Source: Salinisphaera japonica YTM-1 (GTDB lineage: Bacteria; Pseudomonadota; Gammaproteobacteria; Nevskiales; Salinisphaeraceae). Taken from it: DNA of 52,417 bases. Below are positions 24,604 to 32,604 of the stretch, in pieces. The stretch is from positions 1 to 52,417 of the forward strand of contig NZ_AYKG01000019.1 in NCBI RefSeq assembly GCF_003788585.1, written 5' to 3'. The notes below the pieces were generated by a model. That model was not told the DNA's origin. It saw only the letters and a program-made list of their open reading frames with translations, and ran no database searches. The translations under genes were made by a program, and so were the position numbers. Positions within the stretch are counted from its first letter, which is position 1. Each line of letters starts with the position of its first letter.

Positions 24604-24619
24604 TCGGCGGGAACGCCGA
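24604..24619. other. Short hairpin between convergent genes
   Basis: TCGGCG-GGAA-CGCCGA: a 6-bp perfect stem closed by a GGAA (GNRA-type) tetraloop, 2 nt after the SDR stop and 20 nt from the end of the OMF gene. It lacks a T-run, so it may only protect 3' ends. Confidence 0.35.
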
Positions 24620-24638
24620 CTCGCGGGCGCCGTGGCGC

Positions 24639-26171
24639 TTATTCGCGCGCTGCGGCCGGGATACCTGTCGCCGCCGAAAGCGCCTGCCCGTCGGCGTTGG
24701 TCCAGCCGCCGCCCAGCGCGCGGAACAGATCGGCGGTATCGCGATATCGCGTCACCCGTGCCTTGGTGACATCCAGCTGCGCGTTCTGGTATTGCGCCTG
24801 GGCGGTATAGAGCGAAACATAATCGGCCGCGCCGTTTCTGATCTGGGTACGCACGGTATCCAGATTGTTGCCGGCCGCATCCACGGCGGTTCGTTGGGCG
24901 ATCAGCGCGCGGGCATCGGCTTCCAGCGAGCGCAGGGCATTGGCCACATCGCCAAAGGCCGCCAGCGTGGTCGCGCGATAATCCGCCAGCGCGGCCACGT
25001 ACAGATCCTGGGCCTGGCGACGCTGGGCCCGCAGACGCCCGCCGGCGAAGATCGGCGCGGCCAGCTGGGCGCCCAGGGTATAGAGCGCGTTGATGGGGTC
25101 CCCCAGATTGGCCGGCGTGAGCGCCTGGCGGGTATACGAGCCGCTGATCCGCACGTCAGGCAATAGATTGGCCGTGGCCACACCGATCTGTGCGCTGGCG
25201 GCGTGCACGGCGGCCGCGGCGGCCAGAACGTCCGGGCGCTGGTTGACCAGCTGGCTCGGCAGGCTGGCCGGCAGGTCGCGCGGCAGAGCGAGTTCATCGA
25301 GCGTGAAGGCCGGGTCATTGAACTGGCCCGGCGTGCTGCCAACAAGCACGGCCAGTCGATTCACGGCCAGTGTCTTCTGTTTCTTCAACGGCTCGAGCGA
25401 GGCACGCGTGCGGGCAAGCTGGGTACGGATCTGGGTCGCATCGGCATCGATCGCCACACCGAAGGCGATCTGCTTGCCCACGATATCCAGGGCGTCCGAT
25501 TGGCTGTCGATCAAGGCCTCGGTGGTCTGAATCGCCGCGTTCAGCCCGGCTTCGGCCACGGCCGTGGCCACCACGTTATTGATCAGCGTGACATAGGTAT
25601 TGACCACCTGATACTGCTGCTCGTCGAGCGCTGCACTGGCGGCCTCGATCTGGCGCCGGGTACGGCCGAACAGATCCAGATCGTAGCTGGCCGTGGCCTG
25701 GGCATCATAGAAATTGAACACGTTAGTGAACTGCGGATCGTTGATGCCGAACTGGGCGCCCGTCACCCGTCTACGGTCATAACCCGCGCCCACGTTGATC
25801 TGGGGATACAGGGCCGCCTTGTTCTGCTTGACCACCTCACGCGCGGCCTTGATCCGGGCCTGGCCGGCGGCCAGCGTCGGGCTGTCCTCGATCGCCTGCT
25901 TGATCAGCGCGTCCAGGCGCTGGGATTCGAATACCCGGTACCAGTCGGCGCGCACCCGGGCGGCGGTATCGAATGCCTGCGCCGCGATGCCCGCGCTATC
26001 GTCGGCTGCGGGCTTGTTCGTATCGCCGGCGGTTTCCGGGTTCACGTCATAGGCCGTGTCCTCGGGCGCTGCCGGGGCCTGATAATCCGGGCCGACCGCA
26101 CATGCGCCAAGCAGCAGGCCGGCCGCGGCCATACCGAAAAGGCGTGAAGAACCGCCAAGAGTACATCGCAT
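24639..26171 (-). CDS. NodT-family outer membrane efflux lipoprotein (TolC-like OMF)
   Basis: A 510-residue lipoprotein. The signal peptide ends in the lipobox LLGAC (C24 from the ATG used), followed by the family hallmark AVGPDYQAPAAP. Two OEP repeats make the beta-barrel/alpha-tunnel: DWYRVFESQRLDALIKQAIEDSPTLAAGQARIKAARE in the first and QLVNQRPDVLAAAAAVHAASAQIGVATANLLPDVRISGSY in the second. It forms the outer membrane exit of tripartite pumps, presumably serving one or both EmrAB-type pairs here, although it is on the other strand and not in either operon. A start 30 codons further upstream would spoil the signal peptide, so I prefer 26171. Confidence 0.92.
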   Translation of the reverse strand: MRCTLGGSSRLFGMAAAGLLLGACAVGPDYQAPAAPEDTAYDVNPETAGDTNKPAADDSAGIAAQAFDTAARVRADWYRVFESQRLDALIKQAIEDSPTLAAGQARIKAAREVVKQNKAALYPQINVGAGYDRRRVTGAQFGINDPQFTNVFNFYDAQATASYDLDLFGRTRRQIEAASAALDEQQYQVVNTYVTLINNVVATAVAEAGLNAAIQTTEALIDSQSDALDIVGKQIAFGVAIDADATQIRTQLARTRASLEPLKKQKTLAVNRLAVLVGSTPGQFNDPAFTLDELALPRDLPASLPSQLVNQRPDVLAAAAAVHAASAQIGVATANLLPDVRISGSYTRQALTPANLGDPINALYTLGAQLAAPIFAGGRLRAQRRQAQDLYVAALADYRATTLAAFGDVANALRSLEADARALIAQRTAVDAAGNNLDTVRTQIRNGAADYVSLYTAQAQYQNAQLDVTKARVTRYRDTADLFRALGGGWTNADGQALSAATGIPAAARE

Positions 26172-26338
26172 AGAGCAAGAATCCGGGCGTGGAATGATGA
26201 ACTGCACGGGTGGTCTGGGTGATCGTAATCTAGGCGTCAGCACGATAGCTGTCAAATACAACTAAATGAGGACTCGCTCAATCGTGGCGTCATGACCGCC
26301 GCAGGCTGTCGCAAAAAGACAAATCGCCAGAACTGATC

Positions 26339-26367
26339 TTGTCTTTCAGACTGTTCTTCCATACAGT
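26339..26367 (+). promoter_or_regulatory. Predicted promoter of the radical SAM gene
   Basis: TTGTCT (26339-26344), a 17-base spacer and TACAGT (26362-26367) fit a sigma70 promoter. The usual start point about 7 nt after the -10 falls on or next to the A of the ATG (26374), so the mRNA may have almost no leader. No Shine-Dalgarno is present before this ATG, in line with a leaderless message. The -10 overlaps the LexA box. Confidence 0.5.
26351..26366. promoter_or_regulatory. LexA (SOS) box
   Basis: CTGT-TCTTCCAT-ACAG matches the gammaproteobacterial LexA consensus CTGT-N8-ACAG exactly in the invariant bases. It covers the predicted spacer and -10 and ends 7 nt before the start codon of the PA0069-type gene, the expected layout for LexA repression. 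As I recall, PA0069 is among the LexA-controlled genes of Pseudomonas aeruginosa. Confidence 0.75.
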
Positions 26368-26373
26368 TTTTAT

Positions 26374-27465
26374 ATGACGCATCGCCCGGTTCATCACACC
26401 TCTCGCGGCGCGCTGACCAACACGGCCAGCCGTTTCGCGGCCACGCACGCAGAGGACTTCGACGACGGCTGGGACACGCTGGACACAACGGCCGAAGAAG
26501 ACGCCGAGCAGGCCCCGCCGACACGCCTGCACCGCGACCCCACACGCCGGGTTATCGCGACCAACGACTCGCCGGACGTGCCCTTTGCCGCCTCGATCAA
26601 CCCGTACAAGGGCTGTGCCCACGGCTGTATTTATTGTTTCGCCCGGCCCACCCACGAATATCTCGATCATTCGGCCGGGCGGGATTTCGAGACCGAGCTC
26701 TACTACAAGCCCGAGGCCGCTACGCTGCTGGCCGATGAGTTGCGCCATTCGGCTTATCGCTGCACCCCCATCACGCTGGGGGCCAACACCGACCCCTACC
26801 AGCCGGATGACCGCAAGCTGGCCATCACGCGCGAGATTCTGGAAACCGCCGAGGCCTTCAACCAGCCGGTCTCGATCATCACCAAGGGCGCCCACGTCAC
26901 CCGTGACCTGGATATTCTGGCGCGCCTGGCCAAGCAGAATCTGGTCAGCGTGTTCGTCTCGGTCACGAGCCTGGATACGGCGATCAAGCGCACGCTGGAG
27001 CCGCGCGCGGCGGCCCCCGGCCAGCGGCTCAAAACGATCGCGGCGTTGGCCGATGCGGGCGTGCCCACCGGCGCGCTCGTGGCCCCCATCATCCCGATGA
27101 TCACCGACCACGAGATCGAGCACTTGATAGAAGCCGTGGCCACCGCCGGTGCCACGCGCGCCAACTACGTGCTGCTACGCCTGCCCCACAGCGTGAAAAC
27201 CCTGTTTCGCGAATGGCTGGATGCCCACTACCCGGACCGCGCGGCCCACGTCATGAGCCTGATCAACCAGATGCGCGGCGGCGCAGACTATGAGTCGGCC
27301 TGGGGCACGCGCATGACCGGCACCGGCACCTATGCCGATCTCATCGCCAAGCGGTTTCGCCTGGCCTGTACGCGCCACGCGCTGAACCATGAACGCTTCG
27401 AGCTGGACACCTCGGCCTTCGCCCCGCCGCCGGCGTCAGGCGATCAGATGGGGCTTGGGTTCTGA
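26374..27465 (+). CDS. PA0069-family radical SAM protein (SplB-related)
   Basis: A 363-residue radical SAM enzyme. The iron-sulfur motif is C81-AHG-C85-IY-C88 in INPYKGCAHGCIYCFARPTHEYL, preceded by the family N-terminus SRGALTNTASRF and followed by TLGANTDPYQPDDRKL and IITKGAHVTRD, as in PA0069-type proteins, which are distant relatives of spore photoproduct lyase. The substrate is unknown. The LexA box at its promoter points to a role in the DNA-damage response, possibly on damaged nucleic acid (inference). The start is fixed by the conserved N-terminus and lacks an RBS. The next gene on the strand (27519) is an MFS transporter 53 nt away. Confidence 0.92.
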   Translation: MTHRPVHHTSRGALTNTASRFAATHAEDFDDGWDTLDTTAEEDAEQAPPTRLHRDPTRRVIATNDSPDVPFAASINPYKGCAHGCIYCFARPTHEYLDHSAGRDFETELYYKPEAATLLADELRHSAYRCTPITLGANTDPYQPDDRKLAITREILETAEAFNQPVSIITKGAHVTRDLDILARLAKQNLVSVFVSVTSLDTAIKRTLEPRAAAPGQRLKTIAALADAGVPTGALVAPIIPMITDHEIEHLIEAVATAGATRANYVLLRLPHSVKTLFREWLDAHYPDRAAHVMSLINQMRGGADYESAWGTRMTGTGTYADLIAKRFRLACTRHALNHERFELDTSAFAPPPASGDQMGLGF

Positions 27466-27518
27466 GCCAAGCGACGCCCGTGGCACAGTAAGCGCCGCTC
27501 TACCTCGGTGCGCCCTGC

Positions 27519-28970
27519 ATGAATCGTGCTTCTGACACTGCCTCGACCTCGCCGTTGACCAACCCGCTGTTGCTGGTGATGGTGCTGGCCGCCTTCACCA
27601 GCGTGCTCAACAACAGCATGGTCAACGTGGCCATTCCGGCGGTCAGCGCGCATTTGCACGTCTCGGCCAGTGCCTCGGGCTGGATCGTCACGGCGTATTC
27701 GATCGTCTTTGCGACTGGCGTTGCCCTCTATGGGCGCGTCTCGGACAGCTACAGCCTGCGGGCGACGTTTCTGGCGGCCCTCGTCATCTTCGGCATCGGG
27801 TCGCTGGCCTGTGCCCTGGCCCCGACCTTCGGCGTGCTGGTCGCCGGGCGGGCGGTACAGGCAGCAGGTGCTGCCGCGATCCCCTCGTTGGCTTATGGCT
27901 CGGTGGCACGGCTGTTTCCGGCCGGGCAACGCGGGGCGGTGTTCGGTACGTTGTCCTCCGCGGTGGGCCTGGGGGCGGCCGCCGGGCCGTTGGTGGCCGG
28001 TATCGGCGTGACGGCCGCCGGCTGGCGGGTGTTGTTCTACGGCACACTGGCGGTGATCGCATTGTTGTTCGCCGCGGCCTGGCGCTATCTGCCGGATTTG
28101 AACGCCGAACGGGCGCGCAGCCCGCATCGGTTTGCCCGGCTGGACTTGCCCGGCGGGCTGTTGCTGGCGTCCGGTGCGGCTGCCCTATTGTTTGGTATGA
28201 CGACTGCCAATCACAGCGGGCTAGCCGCGCCACAGGCCTGGGGCGCGCTGGTAGCCGCCGTCTTACTGCTGACCGGCTTCACGATTCGGATCCGGCGGGC
28301 CGCATTTCCTTTCGTGCCGCCGGCGTTGTTTGCCAATACCCAGTTCCTCTCGGCCTCGGGCATCGCGCTGCTTTCCCAGGGGGCATTCATCGGCGGTGGG
28401 CTGTTTTTGACCCCGCTGCTGCTGATCAATCAGATGGGGCTCACGGCATTTCAAACCGGGCTTGTCATTGCCCCAGGTGCGTTCTCGGTCGCCCTGCTCT
28501 CACCCACGATCGGGCGGCTGTCGGATCGTTTTGGGCCGCGTGCGGTGCTCGGCACGAGCCTTTCGATTCTTTTGGCCGGCCTGTTGTTCATGTCGTCGTT
28601 TGCGGTCGGCGCCGCACCTTGGCGGGTCGCCATCGCCTTGGTGATCGCCAGTACCGGCTATGCCGGCGTGACCTCGCCAGCGGCCAATGCGGCCTCGAAG
28701 GCGCTGACGGCCGAGATTGCCGGCGTGGGCTTTGGGATCTATCAGCTTTTCTTCTTCTTAGGGTCTGGCACCGGGGCCGCGGTGTTCGGCAGCGTGCTGG
28801 CACTTCGACAACGCCAGGGCACGCCCGCGCTCAATCCGTTTTATGGTCAAGGCACGGCCACGGCTGCTTTTTCAGATGCGTATCTGGTGGCCTGTATCGC
28901 CGTGCTGGTGGCCTTGATGTTATTGATCGGGCTCGGCCGGGCGCGCCCGGTATCGATGGAGAAAAGCTGA
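27519..28970 (+). CDS. DHA2-type MFS drug transporter
   Basis: A 483-residue permease with about 14 membrane segments. Helix 1 reads LLLVMVLAAFTSVLNNSMVNVAIPAV (drug transporter motif D1-like), then ASASGWIVTAYSIVFATGVALYGRVSDSYSLR (motif A) and GRAVQAAGAAAIPSLAYGSVARLFP (motif B), with GAAAGPLVAGIGVTAAGWR in the motif C position. No adaptor gene follows, so it probably exports its substrate to the periplasm alone. The stop overlaps the next ATG as TGATG, coupling it to the DUF2141 gene. Substrate unknown. Confidence 0.88.
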   Translation: MNRASDTASTSPLTNPLLLVMVLAAFTSVLNNSMVNVAIPAVSAHLHVSASASGWIVTAYSIVFATGVALYGRVSDSYSLRATFLAALVIFGIGSLACALAPTFGVLVAGRAVQAAGAAAIPSLAYGSVARLFPAGQRGAVFGTLSSAVGLGAAAGPLVAGIGVTAAGWRVLFYGTLAVIALLFAAAWRYLPDLNAERARSPHRFARLDLPGGLLLASGAAALLFGMTTANHSGLAAPQAWGALVAAVLLLTGFTIRIRRAAFPFVPPALFANTQFLSASGIALLSQGAFIGGGLFLTPLLLINQMGLTAFQTGLVIAPGAFSVALLSPTIGRLSDRFGPRAVLGTSLSILLAGLLFMSSFAVGAAPWRVAIALVIASTGYAGVTSPAANAASKALTAEIAGVGFGIYQLFFFLGSGTGAAVFGSVLALRQRQGTPALNPFYGQGTATAAFSDAYLVACIAVLVALMLLIGLGRARPVSMEKS

Positions 28971-29392
28971 TGCAACGATTGTTGATGGGTCTGATGTTGG
29001 CCGGTCTGTGGCTGCCCGCGCTGGCGGGCGCGGCCACGCTGACCGTCGAAGTGACCGGGCTGAAGAACAACACGGGCGTGGTACGGGTCGCGGTCTGTGA
29101 TCGCGATCATTTCACCGAGGCCGAATGTGCCTATAAAGGCGCCGCCGCACCTGAAAATGGGGCCGCCGCGGTCACGATTGGGGATATTCCGCCCGGCGTG
29201 TATGCCGTACAGGCCTATGCCGATACCAACGACAACGACACGCTGGATACCAACTGGATCGGCTGGCCGAAGGAAGGCATGGGCTTTTCCAATGACGCGA
29301 AGATGCATCACGGCCCGCCGGACTATGACGCGGCCGCGATCAAGCTGCGTGAGCCCGGCGGCACGATTCGCTTTGCCATGCAGTATTTCTGA
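28970..29392 (+). CDS. DUF2141 domain-containing exported protein
   Basis: A 140-residue protein. A signal peptide (MQRLLMGLMLAGLWLPALAGA) precedes a DUF2141 domain: LTVEVTGLKNNTGVVRVAVCDRDHF, then IPPGVYAVQAYADTNDNDTLDTNWIGWPKEGMGFSNDA, all typical of this family of small beta-sandwich periplasmic proteins. Function is unknown; in some bacteria the domain accompanies carotenoid or isoprenoid genes, and here it lies next to the carotenoid-like cluster on the other side of a convergent junction. Its TAA (minus-1 nt from 29393) touches the stop of the aldehyde dehydrogenase gene. ATG overlaps the MFS stop by one base. Confidence 0.82.
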   Translation: MQRLLMGLMLAGLWLPALAGAATLTVEVTGLKNNTGVVRVAVCDRDHFTEAECAYKGAAAPENGAAAVTIGDIPPGVYAVQAYADTNDNDTLDTNWIGWPKEGMGFSNDAKMHHGPPDYDAAAIKLREPGGTIRFAMQYF

Positions 29393-30844
29393 TCAACGCA
29401 TCCGGGCCCGGCCCGCACGGATCGCGGTCTTGAGCGCGGCCAGTTTTTGCCCGAAACCGCGCCCGTGCGCGATCGTGAGATACGCCTTGAACAGATCGGC
29501 GTCGTGCTCGCTGGCCGGCGCCAGATGCGGGCGGGCCATGCCGCGACGGGTAAGCACGGTCTGGGGCCGGGTCATTTCCAGCAGGCCCTCAGCACCGCGG
29601 GTCGTGCCATGGCCGCTGGCCTTGGCGCCGGCAAACGGCGCACGGGGATCGGCGGTGGGCGCGATCAAGTCGTTGATCGTGACTACGCCGGCGTGCAAGC
29701 GTTCGGCCAGTGCTGCGGCCTCGACCGGGTCGCCAAAAACCGCGGCCCCCAGGGCATAGTGGCTGTCGTGATCGATAGCGATTGCGTCGTTGATCGTGTC
29801 GATCGGCTGCAACGTGGCCACCGGGGCGAACAGATCGCCCGGCAGCGGTGAATCGCTCGGCGATTGTTGGGCCAGCACACAGGGCGCCATGCCGGTCGCG
29901 CCGAGCTCGGGCGACGCGCCGAGAAGACGCCAGCCGCATGCCTGCGCGCCAGCGATGCGCTCACAGGCCATGGCCCGCGGTTTGACGTCTAGCGCACGCG
30001 CCGGCGCATCGGCCAGGGCGTCGCGCAGTGCTGATGCCAGCGCATCAAATCGTTCGCGCACCACGAACACCCGTCTTGGTGCGATACAGGTCGCCCCGCC
30101 GTTCAGGCTCATGCCCCAGGCGATCGCCCGCGCGGTCACGTGGATGTCAGCGCCGGCCAATACGAACACCGCATCGTTTCCCGAAAGCTCCAGCACGGCC
30201 GGCACCGTGCGCGCGGCCAGCTGGCCGGCCACGGCGCGCCCGGTGGCTGCTGACCCCGTCAGAAACAGTTTGTCGATGGCGGCCGAGGCCAGCGCTTCAC
30301 CGGCGCCCGGATCCTCTTCGATGATTTGAAACAACGCGCCCGGCAAGCCAGCGGCGACCAGTGCGGCGCGCAGCCAGACGAGCGACGCGCTGGCGTGCGG
30401 CGCGGGCTTGACGATGACAGCATTGCCGGCGGCCAACGCTTGAAGAATCTGTACGCCGGCCAGCAACAATCGATAGTTGCCCGGGGCGATGATCGCGACG
30501 ACACCCAACGGCACGCGCCGAACCGTGCCGCGCACACCCCAGAGCCAGGCCGGGCGCCCGTTCGCGCCAAAATGCCGGGTAGCCAGCACGCGCGCCGCAC
30601 AGCGCTCGATAAAGCGCGCCGCATCTGCCAACGGGATGATCTCGGTCGTCAGTGTCTCGGCGGGCCCGCGATCGAAGCGATCTCCGACGGCCGCGATGAC
30701 GGTATCGGCCTCTTGGGCCAGCGCGTGGCGCACGGCCCCGACCAACCGCGCCCGTGTCTTGACCGGGCGTGCCTGCCAGGCCGGCAGCGCCGCGCGGGCA
30801 GCATCGATCCGGGCCTTAAGGCACGCGGTCTGCGGGTCGTTCAT
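29393..30844 (-). CDS. Aldehyde dehydrogenase family protein, probably carotenoid-aldehyde oxidation
   Basis: A 483-residue ALDH with the catalytic Cys in SLNGGATCIAPRRVFVV (about 253), the general-base Glu in VLELSGNDAVF (about 209), the Asn of IAPGNYRLLL (about 123) and the Lys of IVKPAPHAS (about 146). A hydrophobic-substrate ALDH is expected. The product of the divergent operon suggests oxidation of a carotenoid aldehyde (4,4'-diapo type) to the acid, like AldH of staphyloxanthin synthesis or CrtNc of methylotrophs (inference). I use the ATG at 30844 with GGTGGA 8 nt upstream; starts at 30853 (ATG) and 30865 (TTG) are possible. Confidence 0.85.
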   Translation of the reverse strand: MNDPQTACLKARIDAARAALPAWQARPVKTRARLVGAVRHALAQEADTVIAAVGDRFDRGPAETLTTEIIPLADAARFIERCAARVLATRHFGANGRPAWLWGVRGTVRRVPLGVVAIIAPGNYRLLLAGVQILQALAAGNAVIVKPAPHASASLVWLRAALVAAGLPGALFQIIEEDPGAGEALASAAIDKLFLTGSAATGRAVAGQLAARTVPAVLELSGNDAVFVLAGADIHVTARAIAWGMSLNGGATCIAPRRVFVVRERFDALASALRDALADAPARALDVKPRAMACERIAGAQACGWRLLGASPELGATGMAPCVLAQQSPSDSPLPGDLFAPVATLQPIDTINDAIAIDHDSHYALGAAVFGDPVEAAALAERLHAGVVTINDLIAPTADPRAPFAGAKASGHGTTRGAEGLLEMTRPQTVLTRRGMARPHLAPASEHDADLFKAYLTIAHGRGFGQKLAALKTAIRAGRARMR

Positions 30845-30915
30845 GGCGTTCATCCACCGCGACAAAACCGCCGAACGACGCGTTCGGCACGGTGCGCCAT
30901 ACTATCGTGACGGCC

Positions 30916-30929
30916 ATGCACGCGTGCAT
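30916..30929. promoter_or_regulatory. 14-bp perfect palindrome in the divergent carotenoid promoter region
   Basis: ATGCACGCGTGCAT is fully self-complementary and lies in the 170-nt gap between the ALDH gene (start 30844) and the first desaturase gene (start 31015). A shared operator is a reasonable guess; no regulator gene is adjacent. Confidence 0.4.
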
Positions 30930-31014
30930 CGCGCTCGTCGCAGCTGACGTAAGCGTTGTCGATACGACGGCGCAGCTGCCGTGGCTTCGCGGGCTCACGA
31001 GAAAAGGCAACCAC

Positions 31015-32604
31015 ATGATTCAACAAGCCCTTCGATCCGGGGCACGCCAGGCCGTGGCCCAGCTGCGCGCCATGGCCGGGCGCAGCGCCGGCAAGCAGGT
31101 GGTCATCATCGGTGCCGGACCGGGCGGGCTGGCCACGGCCATGCTGCTGGCCGCCAATGGCGCCGACGTCACGCTGCTTGAGCGCGAGGATCGCGTGGGC
31201 GGGCGCACATCCTCGCTGGTCATGGACGGCTTTACGTTCGATCTGGGCCCGACTTTTTTCCTCTACCCCGAGATTCTGGCCGAGATCTTTGCCGCCTGTG
31301 GCCGGCGTTTCGAAGACGAGGTCGATCTGGTGCGGCTCGATCCCATGTACCGGCTGATCTTCGAATCCGGCGGCTCGATCCTGGCCAGCCACGACGTGGA
31401 CAAGCTCCAGGCCGAGGTCGCCCGCTTTGATGAAGACGATGCCAAGCAGGTGCCGGCGTTTCTGGAAGCCAATCGCATCAAGTTCGATGCGTTTCGCCCG
31501 CTCTTGCAGCGCCCTTTTGCCTCGTTGCGTGATCTGACCCACCCGGACGTATTGAAGGCCCTGCCCTTGATGCGCCCGTTTTCCAGCGTGGATACGGACC
31601 TGAAGCGCTGGTTCAACCATCCCCAGGTGCGCCTGGCGTTCTCGTTCCAATCGAAATATCTGGGTATGTCGCCGTTCAAGTGCCCCAGCCTGTTCACGAT
31701 TCTGTCGCACGTGGAACACGGCTTTGGGGTGTTTCACCCGATCGGCGGTTGCGGAGCCATTTCCCAGGCCATGGCGCGCGTGGCGCGTGATACGGGCGTG
31801 GATATTCGTTTGTCCGAGCCGGTCGCCCGGATCGAGTTCGACGGCAGGAAAGCCGTGGGTGCCATCACCGGCCAGGGGTTCTATCCGGCCGATGCCATGG
31901 TCGTGAACGCCGATTTTGCCGGTGCCATGCACAAGATGGTGCCCGACCGGCTGCGCCGGAAATGGACCGATGCCCGCATCGAGAAAAAACAATACAGCTG
32001 CTCGACCTGCATGCTCTATATCGGGCTGGAAGGCAGCTACCCGGCGCTGCATCACCACACGATTCATCTCTCGGCCGATTATCTGGACGATATCCGGGCC
32101 ATCGAGGACCAACGCGCCCCGGTTGATCCCACGCTGTATATCCAGAACGCCAGCCAGACCGACCCCACCCTGGCCCCGGCCGGCCACAGCACGATCTACA
32201 TGCTGGCCCCGGTGGGGAACCTGGCCCCCGACGGCGGGCCGATGGACTGGGCCGAGGCCGGCCCGCGCTATCGCGAGCTGATGTTGAACCGCCTGGCCGG
32301 GTTGATCGGCATCGAGCGCACCGATCTTGATACGCGTATCAAGACCGAGCACATGATCACGCCGGCCGATTGGGCCACCCGCTACGCTATCTATCGCGGG
32401 GCCACCTTCAACCTGGCGCACAACATCGGCCAGATGTTGCATTGGCGCCCCAATAACCGCTTCGAGGATCTGGAGCGCGTGTATCTCACCGGCGGCGGCA
32501 CCCATCCGGGAAGCGGGCTGCCCACCATCTTCGAATCCGCCCGGATTGCCGCTAGTCTGATCGACGATGATCTGCATCTCTCACGACAAGGAGTGTTGTC
32601 ATGA
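31015..32604 (+). CDS. CrtI/CrtN-type FAD-dependent carotenoid desaturase or oxidase, first copy
   Basis: A 529-residue flavoprotein of the phytoene desaturase family. The FAD dinucleotide motif is VVIIGAGPGGLATAMLLAANGADVTLLE (about 29-56), followed by the family string GGRTSSLVMDGFTFDLGPTFF, and the C-terminal signature VYLTGGGTHPGSGLPTIFESARIAA. Of the C40 CrtI and C30 CrtN/CrtP branches, the neighbourhood (ALDH, acyltransferase, glycosyltransferase) favours the C30 type. I cannot tell by eye whether it desaturates or oxidises the end methyl group. The ATG at 31015 has AAAAGG 8-13 nt upstream; a longer frame from 30892 would cover the promoter palindrome. Overlaps the next gene by ATGA. 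Confidence 0.87.
   Translation: MIQQALRSGARQAVAQLRAMAGRSAGKQVVIIGAGPGGLATAMLLAANGADVTLLEREDRVGGRTSSLVMDGFTFDLGPTFFLYPEILAEIFAACGRRFEDEVDLVRLDPMYRLIFESGGSILASHDVDKLQAEVARFDEDDAKQVPAFLEANRIKFDAFRPLLQRPFASLRDLTHPDVLKALPLMRPFSSVDTDLKRWFNHPQVRLAFSFQSKYLGMSPFKCPSLFTILSHVEHGFGVFHPIGGCGAISQAMARVARDTGVDIRLSEPVARIEFDGRKAVGAITGQGFYPADAMVVNADFAGAMHKMVPDRLRRKWTDARIEKKQYSCSTCMLYIGLEGSYPALHHHTIHLSADYLDDIRAIEDQRAPVDPTLYIQNASQTDPTLAPAGHSTIYMLAPVGNLAPDGGPMDWAEAGPRYRELMLNRLAGLIGIERTDLDTRIKTEHMITPADWATRYAIYRGATFNLAHNIGQMLHWRPNNRFEDLERVYLTGGGTHPGSGLPTIFESARIAASLIDDDLHLSRQGVLS

Noticed and set aside
30850-32577. 575-codon minus-strand frame opposite the first desaturase gene
   Set aside because: Low-complexity Gly/His/Gln-rich translation without motifs; the + strand carries clear FAD motifs.
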